Positions 1 to 9,129 of a stretch of 64,000 nt of DNA are shown here, piece after piece. The translations under genes were made by a program, and so were the position numbers. The notes under the pieces were generated by a model that did no database searches, was not told the origin of the DNA, and saw only the letters and a program-made list of their open reading frames with translations. Origin of the DNA: Azospirillum agricola. Lineage in GTDB: Bacteria; Pseudomonadota; Alphaproteobacteria; Azospirillales; Azospirillaceae. Each line of letters opens with the position of its first letter. Within the stretch, counting starts at the first letter, position 1. The DNA lies in contig NZ_JAGINM010000026.1 in assembly GCF_017876095.1 (NCBI RefSeq), positions 1-64,000 of the forward strand, read 5' to 3'.

Positions 1-80
1 CCTGGAACGCGCTCATCGCCGAAACCGGCCGCATCAAATCCCTCTGCTTCCCGCCTTGGCTCCAGAAGGTCATTTCATAG
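1..80 (+). CDS. IS630-family transposase, C-terminal end (partial)
   Basis: The window opens inside a reading frame (codons start at base 3) that stops with TAG at 78-80. The 25 visible residues begin WNALIAETGRIKSL and match the typical C-terminus of IS630-family transposases, which catalyse cut-and-paste transposition at TA sites. The catalytic DDE core lies outside the window, so activity cannot be judged. I could not identify the terminal inverted repeat downstream. The assignment rests on recalled family tails only. Confidence 0.6.
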   Translation, partial: WNALIAETGRIKSLCFPPWLQKVIS

Positions 81-351
81 GAGAGGCGGTATAAGGTGGC
101 GGATTCCAGCTTGACGCCGAGCGTGCGGGCGTCTGCGTGGGGCGCGAAGCCTGTCGCTGCCTTCGCCGGCCAGCTTGGGAAACGGCGTCGAGCCAAACCC
201 CCACACGGTCTCCTGTCGATCGATTCATGACGCAGTGGAGGGTCGGGGGGCGCGCATAGGGCTCTACCCCATGGAAATTGCCCCATGGAAACGGCAGAAC
301 GCCCCGCGGAGGCACCGCGGGGCGTCCCCATCGGCTGGTCGCGAAGCGGTG
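81..351. other. Spacer between transposase end and small orphan gene
   Basis: No convincing gene is seen here. The stretch holds the presumed outer end of the IS element, a direct repeat of CCCCATGGAAA near 268-291, and the terminator at 299-325. Short open frames on both strands have no recognisable product. Confidence 0.4.
299..325 (-). terminator. Rho-independent terminator of the 101-residue orphan gene
   Basis: A perfect 11-bp inverted repeat (ACGCCCCGCGG / CCGCGGGGCGT) with a 5-base loop lies 26 bases past the stop of the minus-strand gene. On that strand it is followed by a T-containing stretch (TTCTGCCGTTTCC). The T tract is weak but the stem is very strong. Confidence 0.65.
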
Positions 352-657
352 TTACCTCGGCACGACGACTTGGCCGAGGAACGTGGCCACATGGTCCTCG
401 GGGCCAAAGCCATAACCTTGGAACACCGCCTTGGGCAGGTGGAACTCGCCCTTGCCGTTCAACTGGCCGCCGACGCTGTAGTGGGCGCCCTCCACGAAAA
501 CCGGTCGGTCACGGTCAACGTTGACCTTCACCGTGATCGCGCCGATGTTCACGGTGATCACGACCGCGGTCGCATTCGACACAATCGGAAGGCCGTCTTC
601 GGAAGCCACATGAACGTCAACCGCGTTCGGAAGAGCAACGCTCACATCGTCGGTCAT
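352..657 (-). CDS. Small hypothetical protein, 101 aa
   Basis: I do not recognise this protein. It begins MTDDVSVALP, has no signal peptide or membrane segment, and is rich in short valine/isoleucine beta-like stretches with several Gly and Asp. The start is supported by an AAAAGGGTG Shine-Dalgarno about 6 bases upstream, and a strong terminator follows. It stands alone between an IS remnant and AT-rich spacer, which suggests an accessory or acquired gene. It could be a small cytoplasmic or secreted beta protein. The existence of the gene is more certain than any function. Confidence 0.6.
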   Translation of the reverse strand: MTDDVSVALPNAVDVHVASEDGLPIVSNATAVVITVNIGAITVKVNVDRDRPVFVEGAHYSVGGQLNGKGEFHLPKAVFQGYGFGPEDHVATFLGQVVVPR

Positions 658-831
658 GGATACACCCTTTTCACGTGTTCTGAAAACACAGCACCTTGGT
701 TAATAAGTGTGCATTCGGCGGAAACCAGAAGTCAAATGGATTCTATTCAAAAATTTTCAATATAAAGATTGTTAGCACCAGAAAAACACAACCTGATATT
801 CCCTCGGCGCGCGTCTTCCGCTCCGCTCAAA
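658..831 (-). promoter_or_regulatory. AT-rich upstream region of the orphan gene
   Basis: This is one of the most AT-rich stretches in the window, with runs such as AAAAATTTTCAATATAAAG near 750-768. It must hold the promoter for the minus-strand gene ending at 352. A TTGACT hexamer is present on the minus strand, but no -10 box sits at standard spacing, so no exact promoter is called. A small inverted repeat, GTGTT-N5-AACAC, lies at 675-689. Confidence 0.4.
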
Positions 832-2187
832 TCATAGGGAATCCAGGAAGGCCAGCAACGCCTTGCGGTTCAGGGAGGGCATCCGCCGCACCGCCTCGCG
901 GGCCGTTTCCGCTTCACCGCCATGCCACAGGATGGCCTCCAGCGGCGAACGGGCACGGCCGTCATGCAGGTAGGTCGCGCGATCGGCGACCGCCGCTGTC
1001 AGGCCAAGCCCCCAGAGCGGCGGCGTCCGCCACTGCCGGCCGGTCGCCTGGAAGTCGGGCCGACCGTCCGCCAGCCCCTCGCCCATGTCATGCAGCAGCA
1101 GGTCGGTGTAGGGATGGATGGTGCGGCCAGCGAGCTGCGGCAGGGACGGCGACGGGCCGGTGCGCAGGGTCGGGGTGTGGCAGGCGGCGCAGCCGATGGC
1201 GGCGAACAGCCCCTCCCCCACCCGCACCAGCGGGTCGTCGACGTCGCGCCGTTCCGGCACGGCGAGCGCGCGGGTGTAGAGCGTCACCAGATCGAGCTGC
1301 TCGTCGTCCAGTTCCGGTCCGACCCCAGCCACGGCGGCCAAGCAGGCGGTCTGCGCCGCCGTGCAGCCATGGCGGGGAAACAGCGTCGAGGTCAGGCCGA
1401 GATCGCCATCGAAGGCACCGGCGTTCTGCTGCCGCAGGCTCGGCTGGTTGGCCTTCAACCCGAAGCGGCCGAGCGCGAAGGCGCCGCGCGCCGCGTCCCA
1501 CACCAGATTGGCCCGCCCGCGCACCCCGTCGCCGTCGCGGTCGTCGGGATCGGCGAGCGCCAACAGGTCGCTCTCCGACACCGCCTCCAGCAGGCCAAGC
1601 CCAATGATCGGCGGCGCCATCCGCACCGAGGTCATCACTTCCGACCCCAGCGGCCCGTGGGCGAGGTCGCTCAGCCGAAGCTCCGGCTGGCGCAGGGCGA
1701 CCGGGGTGCCGTCGGCCAGACGCTCGACACGCTCCGACCAGATCAGCGTCGCCCTGCCCTCGCCCGGCACGCCGGGGATACCATCGGGATTGAACTGGTC
1801 GCCATAGACCGGGTGCGGCGGCGGCGCGCCGCCCGGTTTGCCGCCGGGTACCGACAGGCGGACCAGGGTCGAGCGCAGGACATCGCCCTCCCCCTCCGGC
1901 GGTTCACCGCGCCCGTTCTTGACGTGACAGGCGATGCAGGATTGCCGGTTGGACAAGGGGCCGAGCCCGTCGAGGTCGGGCCGCACCTCCGACGGGCCGA
2001 CCGTCCACACCTGTTGGAACAGCGAGCGGCCGGCGTGGAAGGCGGCACGCTGCGCCGGGTCGAGCCCCGGCAGCGGCCGGGAAAAGGCGTCGCGTCCCTG
2101 GATCGGCACGGTGACCGCCTCATCGGCCCGCAAGGGCGCCGAGATGCCCAGCAGGGCGGCGGCGAGCAGGACGGCGCGTCTCATCAT
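832..2187 (-). CDS. Di-heme c-type oxidoreductase (DHOR/DUF1111 family)
   Basis: A periplasmic di-heme cytochrome-type protein of the family often labelled thiol oxidoreductase. Two CXXCH heme-c sites are visible: CIACH at residues 84-88 and CAACH at 333-337, with a DRDGDGVRGR calcium-like loop between them. A signal peptide (MMRRAVLLAAALLGISA) starts the 451-residue product. I chose the ATG at 2187 because it overlaps the stop of the upstream gene as ATGA and places the signal peptide first; a longer start to 2256 adds an unlikely Pro/Gly/Arg leader. Translational coupling to the binding-protein gene suggests a shared role. The substrate is unknown. Confidence 0.85.
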   Translation of the reverse strand: MMRRAVLLAAALLGISAPLRADEAVTVPIQGRDAFSRPLPGLDPAQRAAFHAGRSLFQQVWTVGPSEVRPDLDGLGPLSNRQSCIACHVKNGRGEPPEGEGDVLRSTLVRLSVPGGKPGGAPPPHPVYGDQFNPDGIPGVPGEGRATLIWSERVERLADGTPVALRQPELRLSDLAHGPLGSEVMTSVRMAPPIIGLGLLEAVSESDLLALADPDDRDGDGVRGRANLVWDAARGAFALGRFGLKANQPSLRQQNAGAFDGDLGLTSTLFPRHGCTAAQTACLAAVAGVGPELDDEQLDLVTLYTRALAVPERRDVDDPLVRVGEGLFAAIGCAACHTPTLRTGPSPSLPQLAGRTIHPYTDLLLHDMGEGLADGRPDFQATGRQWRTPPLWGLGLTAAVADRATYLHDGRARSPLEAILWHGGEAETAREAVRRMPSLNRKALLAFLDSL

Positions 2188-3503
2188 GGCGTCGGCAGCG
2201 CCCGGCGGGCAAGGTCCAGCGCCTCGGCCTGGGCGGCGTCGACGCGGGCCGACCAATCCTTCTGCAAGGCCGCCCGTTCTTCCGGGTTGCGGTTGGAGCG
2301 GCGCTCCTGGAAGGTCGGAGCAAGGCGGTCGACGTCACCGCCGGCCACCGGCACGAAACCGGCCAGCAACCGCGCCCGGGCCACCAGAACGGCTCGCTCC
2401 GGGTCGGGCTTTGCAGCCAGGGCGGCTTCGGCGGCGTGAATGGCGCCCCACAGGGCCTTGAGCCGGTCGTGACGCTCGGCGATCAGCTTCTCGAACAGGG
2501 ACGCGATCAGGCCATGGCGGCCCAACCCCGCCTCCATGTCGTAGGTGTAGGATTCGGCCCCGGTCCGCTGGAAGGGGTTGATCGTCCCGGCCGGCGCCTG
2601 GGCGTAGACAGCGGGGCGCACCGGGTAACGGCGAATGTCGGGGTGGAACAGCAGCGCCTGCCCTGGGGCCGACAGCACGAAATCGACGAAGGCGCGCGCG
2701 GCGTCCGGGTGCAGCGCACCCCTGGTGATCGCCACCTGGGCCGGCAGGAAGGCGGTGCGGGGCGGGTAGACCAGCGCGACCGGATGGCCGTTGGCGATGG
2801 CGCTGCGGGCGAAGAAATCCACCGTCACGGCGACGTCGGCCTCGCCGTTCACCACGCTCTCGCTGACCTGCCCGCCGCTGCCGATCAGCGTCGCGTCGGC
2901 CGCCGCCTCGCCAAGCAGCGCCCAGCCGGCCTCCCAGCCCTCGGCCTGCAACAGAATGTCGTAGAGCGCGCCGGAGAAGCCGACCTGCCCGGCGATGGGT
3001 AGCGCCAGCCGCCCCCTCCAGCGCGTCGCCGCCAGATCGCGCCACGTCGCCGGTTGCGGCAGCCCGTCGCGGGCCAGCGCCGCCGGGTTGACGATCAGCC
3101 CGTAACCGGCCACCTCGAACGCCTCGAAGAAGCCCTGGCGGTCGGAAACGAACTGCCCATCGACGACGCCCGGCAGGACGGCGCGGTCCACCGCCAGCGG
3201 GCGGAAGGCCCCGGCGTCGCGCATCCGCGGAAAGCTGCCGAGCGACGGCGTCCAGTAGACGTCGATGCCGCCCTGGTCGGGCTTGGCCAGTTCCACCGCG
3301 GCGTCGCGCGACGGCTTCCAGAGGATTTGCAGGTCGGTGCCGGGGTTGGCGCGCTCGAAGGCCTGTTCGTAGCGCTGGACCAGCTCGTCCGGGTAGCTGG
3401 TCATCACCACCACGCGGTCCTCCAGCGCCCAGCCCGTCCCGGAGCCCAACATCAGGACGGAACCGAGCAAGGGAGCGGCGATTCGGCAGGAGATCGGGCG
3501 CAT
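2184..3503 (-). CDS. Periplasmic extracellular solute-binding protein (iron/PgtC-like)
   Basis: A 439-residue periplasmic binding protein. It has a signal peptide (MRPISCRIAAPLLGSVLML) and a mature start at VVVMTSYPDELVQRYEQAF, typical of type-2 binding proteins of the ferric-iron and PgtC groups. A C-terminal helical extension (about residues 320-439) is longer than in plain FbpA proteins and recalls PgtC-type sensor partners. The ATG at 3503 is preferred over an in-frame TTG at 3533 because it leaves a clean signal peptide and has AAGGA upstream. No permease or ATPase lies beside it; instead it overlaps a di-heme oxidoreductase gene. The ligand is not evident. Confidence 0.75.
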   Translation of the reverse strand: MRPISCRIAAPLLGSVLMLGSGTGWALEDRVVVMTSYPDELVQRYEQAFERANPGTDLQILWKPSRDAAVELAKPDQGGIDVYWTPSLGSFPRMRDAGAFRPLAVDRAVLPGVVDGQFVSDRQGFFEAFEVAGYGLIVNPAALARDGLPQPATWRDLAATRWRGRLALPIAGQVGFSGALYDILLQAEGWEAGWALLGEAAADATLIGSGGQVSESVVNGEADVAVTVDFFARSAIANGHPVALVYPPRTAFLPAQVAITRGALHPDAARAFVDFVLSAPGQALLFHPDIRRYPVRPAVYAQAPAGTINPFQRTGAESYTYDMEAGLGRHGLIASLFEKLIAERHDRLKALWGAIHAAEAALAAKPDPERAVLVARARLLAGFVPVAGGDVDRLAPTFQERRSNRNPEERAALQKDWSARVDAAQAEALDLARRALPTP

Positions 3504-3600
3504 GGCGGGTGGCCTGTCCTTTGTTGTATCCAATGAGATATAGCGAAAACCCTACACCCGTTGTTCCCATACGGCAACAGCGGCAGCGCCGTGATCGGCG

Positions 3601-4500
3601 CTATTGCAGCATCGCCCGCAGACGCGGCGTCGTGAAATCGAGGAAGGCACGCACCCGGCGGGGCGCGCGGTCGCGACCGATGTGGATGGCGTGGATCTCC
3701 TCGCTGTCGACCATGGCGTCGTCGAGCACCGTCACCAGACGTCCGGCGGCGATGTCGTCGCGGACGTGGAACTCGGCCAACCGCGCCAGCCCCAGCCCGA
3801 GCAGTGCCAGGTGGCGCACCGTCTCGCCGTTGTTGGCCTCGATCCGGCCATGCACCTCGCGATCGACCAGCCGGCCACCCGACTTCAGCGGCCAGACCGC
3901 CGCCGCCCGGCGGAAGTTGAAGCCGAGGCAGTCATGCATCTCCAGGTCGGTGGCGGCCCGTGGCGCTCCCTTGCGCGCCAGATAATCGGGAGACGCCACG
4001 ATCCGCCGCCGCACGTCGCCGAGCCGGATCGCCAGCAGCGTCGAATCCGGCAGGCGCCCGGCGCGGAACGCGACATCCACATGGGCGGCGTGCAGATCGA
4101 CCACCTCGTCGGTCAGCGTCAGGTCGAGCCGGATGTCGGGATAGGCGGCCATGAAGTCCGGCAGCAGCGGCAGCACGCAATGCCGTCCGAACGGCACCGA
4201 AACGTTGACGCGGATCGTCCCGGTCGGGCTGCGGGCACCGCCGACGATCTCCGCGTCGAAGGCGTCCAGTTCGCCCAGCAGGATCTCCGCCTTCTCGCGG
4301 TACAGCTCCCCCTCGTCGGTCAGGCGCAGCCGGCGGGTCGAGCGCTCGATCAGCCGCACGCCGAGCCGCGCCTCGATCCGCGCGATCAACTTGGCCGTCG
4401 CCGAGGGGGTCATGCCGATCTCCGCCCCGGCGGCGCTGAAGCTGCCGAGCGCCGCCACCCGCAGGAAGACCCGCATTTCCCAGGCGCGCGGATCGCTCAT
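3601..4500 (-). CDS. LysR-family transcriptional regulator
   Basis: A 299-residue LysR-type regulator. The N-terminal winged helix-turn-helix covers about residues 1-60 (MSDPRAWEMRVFLRVAALGS...), with the inducer-binding domain at about 85-295. The start at 4500 is supported by GGTGG about 4 bases upstream; a GTG/ATG-rich extension to 4527 is less likely. It is divergent from an MFS transporter and an aldo/keto reductase, the classic LysR arrangement, so it probably controls them and itself through the intergenic dyad at 4524-4542. The inducer is unknown. Confidence 0.88.
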   Translation of the reverse strand: MSDPRAWEMRVFLRVAALGSFSAAGAEIGMTPSATAKLIARIEARLGVRLIERSTRRLRLTDEGELYREKAEILLGELDAFDAEIVGGARSPTGTIRVNVSVPFGRHCVLPLLPDFMAAYPDIRLDLTLTDEVVDLHAAHVDVAFRAGRLPDSTLLAIRLGDVRRRIVASPDYLARKGAPRAATDLEMHDCLGFNFRRAAAVWPLKSGGRLVDREVHGRIEANNGETVRHLALLGLGLARLAEFHVRDDIAAGRLVTVLDDAMVDSEEIHAIHIGRDRAPRRVRAFLDFTTPRLRAMLQ

Positions 4501-4523
4501 GCCACCACCTGCCCTGCATCTTG

Positions 4524-4542
4524 TCATTCAATGACGGAATGA
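4524..4542. promoter_or_regulatory. Candidate LysR operator dyad
   Basis: TCATTC-N7-GAATGA is a perfect 6-bp inverted repeat that contains the T-N11-A signature of LysR binding sites. It sits 24 bases upstream of the LysR start and about 85 bases upstream of the divergent MFS gene. Assignment is by position and symmetry only. Confidence 0.5.
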
Positions 4543-4625
4543 TACGAACAGATGGGCTATTCCGTAAACCCGGTTCCCAAGGCATCTGAAGGGGCAATCC
4601 TTCACCGGAACGCTGGAGTTCCCCC

Positions 4626-5819
4626 ATGCCTCTCGCCTTGCTGGCCCTGGCCATCAGCGCCTACGCCATCGGAACCACCGAGTTCGTCATCGTCGGCCTG
4701 CTGCCCACCGTGGCCGCCGATCTCTCCATCAGCCTGCCGCTCGCCGGCCTGATCGTCAGCGTCTACGCGCTCGGCGTCACCGTCGGCGCCCCGGTGCTGA
4801 CCGCGCTGACCGGGCGGCTGCGGCGCAAGCCGCTGCTGCTCGGGCTGATGGGCCTGTTCGTCGCCGGCAACCTGCTGGCCGGCGTCAGCCCCAATTACGA
4901 GACCCTGCTGGTCGCCCGCGTGCTCAGCGCCTTCGCGCACGGCGTCTTCTTCTCGGTCGGCGCCACCATCGCCGCCGATCTGGTGCCGGCCGACAAGCGC
5001 GCCTCGGCCATCGCCATGATGTTCTCCGGCCTGACCATCGCCATCGTCACCGGCGTGCCGATGGGCACCTGGATCGGCCAGCATTTCGGCTGGCGCGCCA
5101 CCTTCCTGGCGGTCTCGCTGCTCGGCGTGATCGGCGGGCTGGGCGTCGCCGCGCTGGTGCCGGGCCGGCTCAGCCAACCGCCGGCCGCCGGGCTGGCCGA
5201 CCAGTTCCGCGTGCTGGGCAAGCCGCGCCTGCTGCTGGCCTTCGCCATCACGGCACTCGGCTATGGCGGCACCTTCGTCGCCTTCACCTTCCTGGCGCCG
5301 ATCCTGGAGACCATCACCGGCTTCTCCAGCGCCACCGTCAGCCTCGTGCTGGTGCTCTACGGCGCCGCCATCGCGGTCGGCAACCTCGTCGGCGGCAAGC
5401 TGGCCAACCACCGGCCGGTGCGGGCGCTGGCCTGGCTGTTCGCCTTGCAGGCCGCCGTGCTGTTCGTCTTCACGTTCACTGCCGACGCCAGAATCCCGGC
5501 GCTGGTCACGCTCGCCGGCATGGGGGCGCTGGCCTTCGCCAACGTGCCCGGCCTCCAGCTCTACGTCGTGCAACTGGCGCAGCGCCACGCGCCGGGGGCG
5601 GTGGACGTCGCCTCGGCCCTCAACATCGCCGCCTTCAACCTGGGCATCGCCGCCGGCGCCTTCTTCGGCGGGCGGGTCGTGGACTCGTCTTTGGGGCTCG
5701 GCGCCACACCTTGGGTGGGCGGGCTGCTCGTCCTCGGCGGGCTGGGGCTGACCCTGCTCAGCGGGGCGCTCGACCGCCGCGAAGCCCGCCGCGCTGCTCC
5801 TGTCCTGCAACCGGCCTGA
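4626..5819 (+). CDS. MFS transporter, DHA1 drug-efflux type
   Basis: A 397-residue inner-membrane major facilitator with about 12 hydrophobic segments. The start MPLALLALAISAYAIGTTEF followed by VIVGLLPTVAADL is characteristic of the AraJ/YdhP-type DHA1 subgroup. The loop motif GRLRRKPLLLG after helix 2 and the RVLSAFAHGVFFSVG helix-4 region fit proton-driven exporters. It lies divergent from a LysR gene and 42 bases ahead of an aldo/keto reductase, so export of an aldehyde, sugar or drug-like compound under LysR control is a reasonable inference. Substrate unknown. Confidence 0.88.
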   Translation: MPLALLALAISAYAIGTTEFVIVGLLPTVAADLSISLPLAGLIVSVYALGVTVGAPVLTALTGRLRRKPLLLGLMGLFVAGNLLAGVSPNYETLLVARVLSAFAHGVFFSVGATIAADLVPADKRASAIAMMFSGLTIAIVTGVPMGTWIGQHFGWRATFLAVSLLGVIGGLGVAALVPGRLSQPPAAGLADQFRVLGKPRLLLAFAITALGYGGTFVAFTFLAPILETITGFSSATVSLVLVLYGAAIAVGNLVGGKLANHRPVRALAWLFALQAAVLFVFTFTADARIPALVTLAGMGALAFANVPGLQLYVVQLAQRHAPGAVDVASALNIAAFNLGIAAGAFFGGRVVDSSLGLGATPWVGGLLVLGGLGLTLLSGALDRREARRAAPVLQPA

Positions 5820-5861
5820 CACGATCATCCAATCTTCAGGGCAATCTTCAGGGAGTTCTTC

Positions 5862-6686
5862 ATGCACACCGTGACCGCCAACGGCGCGACCATCCCGGCG
5901 CTCGGCTTCGGCACCTTCCGCGTCGACAAGGCGGACGTGCTGCGGATGGTTCCGCAGGTCCTCAAGCTCGGCTACCGCCACATCGACACCGCCCAGATTT
6001 ACGGCAACGAGGCCGAGGTCGGCGAGGCCATCGCCGGTTCCGCCGTGCCGCGCGGCGACATCTTCCTGACCACCAAGGTCTGGGTCGACAAGTACCGGCA
6101 CGACGATTTCCTGCGCTCGGTCGACGAGAGCCTCGCCCGGTTGCGCACCGACTTCATCGACCTTCTGCTGCTGCATTGGCCGAACGAGGCGGTGCCGCTG
6201 GCCGAGCAGATCGGCGCGCTGAACGCGGTGCGCGCCGCCGGCAAGGTCCGCCACATCGGCGTCAGCAACTTCAGCACGGCGCTGATGGCCGAAGCCGTCC
6301 GCCTCAGCGACGCGCCGCTGGTCACCAACCAGATCGAGTACCACCCCTACCTCGACCAGGGCGTGGTACTGGCCGCCGCCCGCAAGGCCGGGCTGTCGGT
6401 GACCGCCTATTACGCGATGGCCGACGGCAAGGTGCTGGGCGACCCGGTGCTGGCCGGCATCGGCGCCCGCCACGGCAAGAGCGTGGCGCAGGTGGTGCTG
6501 CGCTGGCTGATCCAGCAGGAGGGAGTCGTCGCCCTGTCCAAGACCGTCGGCGAGGCCCGCGCCGCAGAGAATTTCGCCATCTTCGACTTCGAACTGTCGC
6601 CGGAGGAGATGGCGGCGATCCACGGCCTCGCCGATCCGAAGGGCCGCATCGTCAGCCCGGCGGGTCTGGCCCCCGTCTGGGATTGA
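5862..6686 (+). CDS. Aldo/keto reductase, DkgB-like (2,5-diketo-gluconate reductase type)
   Basis: A cytoplasmic NADPH-dependent TIM-barrel reductase of 274 residues. The tetrad is visible: Asp42 and Tyr47 (DTAQIYGNE), Lys72 (TTKVW) and His105 (LLHWP). The AKR signature HIGVSNFS near residue 140 and the cofactor loop ALSKTV near 230 are present. Length and motifs match DkgB/YafB. The gene follows the MFS transporter in the same direction, and the two likely form an operon controlled by the divergent LysR protein. The physiological carbonyl substrate cannot be read from sequence. Confidence 0.85.
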   Translation: MHTVTANGATIPALGFGTFRVDKADVLRMVPQVLKLGYRHIDTAQIYGNEAEVGEAIAGSAVPRGDIFLTTKVWVDKYRHDDFLRSVDESLARLRTDFIDLLLLHWPNEAVPLAEQIGALNAVRAAGKVRHIGVSNFSTALMAEAVRLSDAPLVTNQIEYHPYLDQGVVLAAARKAGLSVTAYYAMADGKVLGDPVLAGIGARHGKSVAQVVLRWLIQQEGVVALSKTVGEARAAENFAIFDFELSPEEMAAIHGLADPKGRIVSPAGLAPVWD

Positions 6687-6711
6687 GATCTGGGACTGAC
6701 CGCGAGGCGCG

Positions 6712-6743
6712 GTTCCGCATTCTATGGTTGAAGGATGCGGAAC
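6712..6743 (+). terminator. Hairpin after the MFS-reductase operon
   Basis: A perfect 9-bp stem (GTTCCGCAT / ATGCGGAAC) with a 14-base loop lies 25 bases past the reductase stop. No proper T tract follows, so it may be a weak or Rho-assisted terminator. Confidence 0.4.
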
Positions 6744-6843
6744 TGCTCTAAGTCAATGCCGGTGCACGAACGGTGGCGCATGCTAGCTGTGGACTTCGAT
6801 CCTTCGCCCGCTTGGGTCCGCTCTCAACCGGAAGGTCACGATC

Positions 6844-9126
6844 ATGGACACGCTGTTGACGGAATCGGTCGTCGCGTCGCTGGCCGGAGCCCCCGCCAAT
6901 CCCTGGCGGGGCTTCGCCACCGGCGCGTGGCGGCATGAGGTCAACGTCCGCGACTTCATCCTGCGCAACGTCCTCCCCTACGAAGGCGACGGCGGCTTCC
7001 TGGCCGGCGCCACTCCCCGCACCAGGGCCCTGTGGGACAAGGTCGCCGAGCTGCTCAAGGCGGAGCGCGCCGCCAAGGGCGGCGTGCTCGACACCGACAC
7101 CGAGCGCGTCTCCTCCATCACCGCGCACGCGCCGGGCTACATCGACCGCGAGCTGGAAATCATCCTCGGCCTGCAAACCGATGCCCCGCTGAAGCGGGCC
7201 ATCATGCCGTTCGGCGGCTGGCGCACGGTCAAGAGCGGACTGGAGGCTTACGGCTTCACCCCCTCGCCGACGCTGGAGGCGGTGTTCCCCGCCCTGCGCA
7301 AGACCCACAACGACGGCGTCTTCGACGTCTACACCGACGAGATGCTGCGCTGCCGCAAGTCCGGCGTCATCACCGGCCTGCCGGATTCCTACGGGCGCGG
7401 CCGCATCATCGGCGACTACCGCCGGCTGGCACTCTACGGCGCCGCCGCGCTGATCGCCGACAAGACGGCGCAGCTGGAGAGCCTCGCCCTCGACCGGATC
7501 GACGAGCACACCCTGCGACTGCGCGAGGAGTTGGCCGAACAGCTCCGCGCCTTGCAGGAGCTGGTCGCCATGGCCGCCTCCTACGGCTTCGACGTCGCCC
7601 GCCCGGCCGCCGACGCCCGCGAGGCGGTGCAGTGGACCTACCTCGCCTATCTGGCGGCGGTGAAGGAGGCCAACGGGGCCGCCATGTCGCTCGGCCGCGT
7701 CTCCAGCTTCCTCGACGTCTACATCGAGCGCGACATCAGGGACGGCGCGCTGACCGAAGCGCAAGCGCAGGAGCTGATCGACCAGTTCGTCATCAAGCTG
7801 CGCATGGTCCGCTTCCTGCGCACGCCGGAGTACGACCAGCTCTTCTCCGGCGACCCGACCTGGGTGACCGAATGCCTGGGCGGCATGGCGCTGGACGGCC
7901 GCACGCTGGTGACGAGGACCAGCTTCCGCACGCTGAACACGCTGAACAATCTGGGCCCGGCGCCGGAGCCGAACCTGACCGTGCTGTGGTCGGAGCGGCT
8001 GCCCGAAGGCTTCAAGCGCTTCTGCGCCGAGACTTCGATCAAGACCTGCTCGGTGCAGTACGAGAACGACGATCTGATGCGCGACCATTGGGGCGACGAT
8101 TACGGCATTGCCTGCTGTGTCTCGGCCATGCGCATCGGCAAGCAGATGCAGTTCTTCGGCGCCCGCGCCAACCTCGCCAAGACGCTGCTCTACGCCATCA
8201 ACGGCGGTCGCGACGAGATCTCCGGCGAGCAGGTCGGCCCGGCCTTCGCCCCGGTCACCGGCGACGTGCTCGACTACGACGATGTGGTGGCGCGGCTGCT
8301 GCCGATGATGGAGTGGCTGGCCAAGGCCTATATGAACACGCTGAACGCCATCCACTACATGCACGACAAGTACATGTACGAGCGGCTGGAGATGGCGCTG
8401 CACGACCGCGACGTGCTGCGCACCATGGCCTGCGGCATCGCCGGCCTGAGCGTGGTGGCCGACAGCCTGTCGGCGATCAGACACGCCACCGTGCGGGTCG
8501 AGCGCGACGACCGCGGCCTCGCCACCGACTTCACGGTCGAGGGCGAGTATCCGGCCTTCGGCAACAACGACCACCGCGTCGACGACATCGCCGTCTGGCT
8601 GGTCGAGAGCTTCATGAACGCGTTGCGCAAGCAGAAAGCCTACCGCGACGCGCTGCCGACCCAGTCGGTGCTGACCATCACGTCCAACGTCGTCTACGGC
8701 AAGAAGACCGGCAACACGCCGGACGGGCGCAAGGCCGGCCAGCCCTTCGCCCCCGGCGCCAACCCGATGCACGGGCGCGACCGCAAGGGCGCCATCGCCT
8801 CGATGGCCTCGGTCGCCAAGCTGCCCTACGCCCACGCGCAGGACGGCATCAGCTACACCTTCACCATCGTGCCCGGCGCGCTCGGGCCGACGGAAGGCGA
8901 GCGGGTCGCCAATCTGGTCGGCATGCTCGACGGCTACATGGCCCAGGGCGGCCACCACATGAACGTCAACGTCTTCGACCGCGACACGCTGCTGCACGCC
9001 ATGGACCATCCGGAGCTGTACCCGCAGCTCACCATCCGGGTGTCGGGCTACGCGGTGAACTTCATCAAGCTGACGCGCGAGCAGCAGCTCGACGTCATCA
9101 GCCGCACCTTCCATGACAAGCATTAG
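6844..9126 (+). CDS. pflB: Formate C-acetyltransferase (pyruvate formate-lyase)
   Basis: A cytoplasmic glycyl-radical enzyme of 760 residues, the same length as E. coli PflB. It converts pyruvate and CoA to acetyl-CoA and formate under anoxia. The adjacent catalytic cysteines are Cys424-Cys425 (IACCVSAMRIG), and the radical glycine is Gly735 in RVSGYAVNF near the C-terminus. GGAAGG lies about 8 bases before the ATG. The activase gene follows after 3 bases, so the pair is self-sufficient. I found no clear FNR-type dyad in the 157-base upstream region. Confidence 0.95.
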   Translation: MDTLLTESVVASLAGAPANPWRGFATGAWRHEVNVRDFILRNVLPYEGDGGFLAGATPRTRALWDKVAELLKAERAAKGGVLDTDTERVSSITAHAPGYIDRELEIILGLQTDAPLKRAIMPFGGWRTVKSGLEAYGFTPSPTLEAVFPALRKTHNDGVFDVYTDEMLRCRKSGVITGLPDSYGRGRIIGDYRRLALYGAAALIADKTAQLESLALDRIDEHTLRLREELAEQLRALQELVAMAASYGFDVARPAADAREAVQWTYLAYLAAVKEANGAAMSLGRVSSFLDVYIERDIRDGALTEAQAQELIDQFVIKLRMVRFLRTPEYDQLFSGDPTWVTECLGGMALDGRTLVTRTSFRTLNTLNNLGPAPEPNLTVLWSERLPEGFKRFCAETSIKTCSVQYENDDLMRDHWGDDYGIACCVSAMRIGKQMQFFGARANLAKTLLYAINGGRDEISGEQVGPAFAPVTGDVLDYDDVVARLLPMMEWLAKAYMNTLNAIHYMHDKYMYERLEMALHDRDVLRTMACGIAGLSVVADSLSAIRHATVRVERDDRGLATDFTVEGEYPAFGNNDHRVDDIAVWLVESFMNALRKQKAYRDALPTQSVLTITSNVVYGKKTGNTPDGRKAGQPFAPGANPMHGRDRKGAIASMASVAKLPYAHAQDGISYTFTIVPGALGPTEGERVANLVGMLDGYMAQGGHHMNVNVFDRDTLLHAMDHPELYPQLTIRVSGYAVNFIKLTREQQLDVISRTFHDKH

Positions 9127-9129
9127 CCC

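Noticed and set aside
6687..6843. FNR-type box upstream of pflB
   Set aside because: No TTGAT-N4-ATCAA-like dyad was found on either strand.
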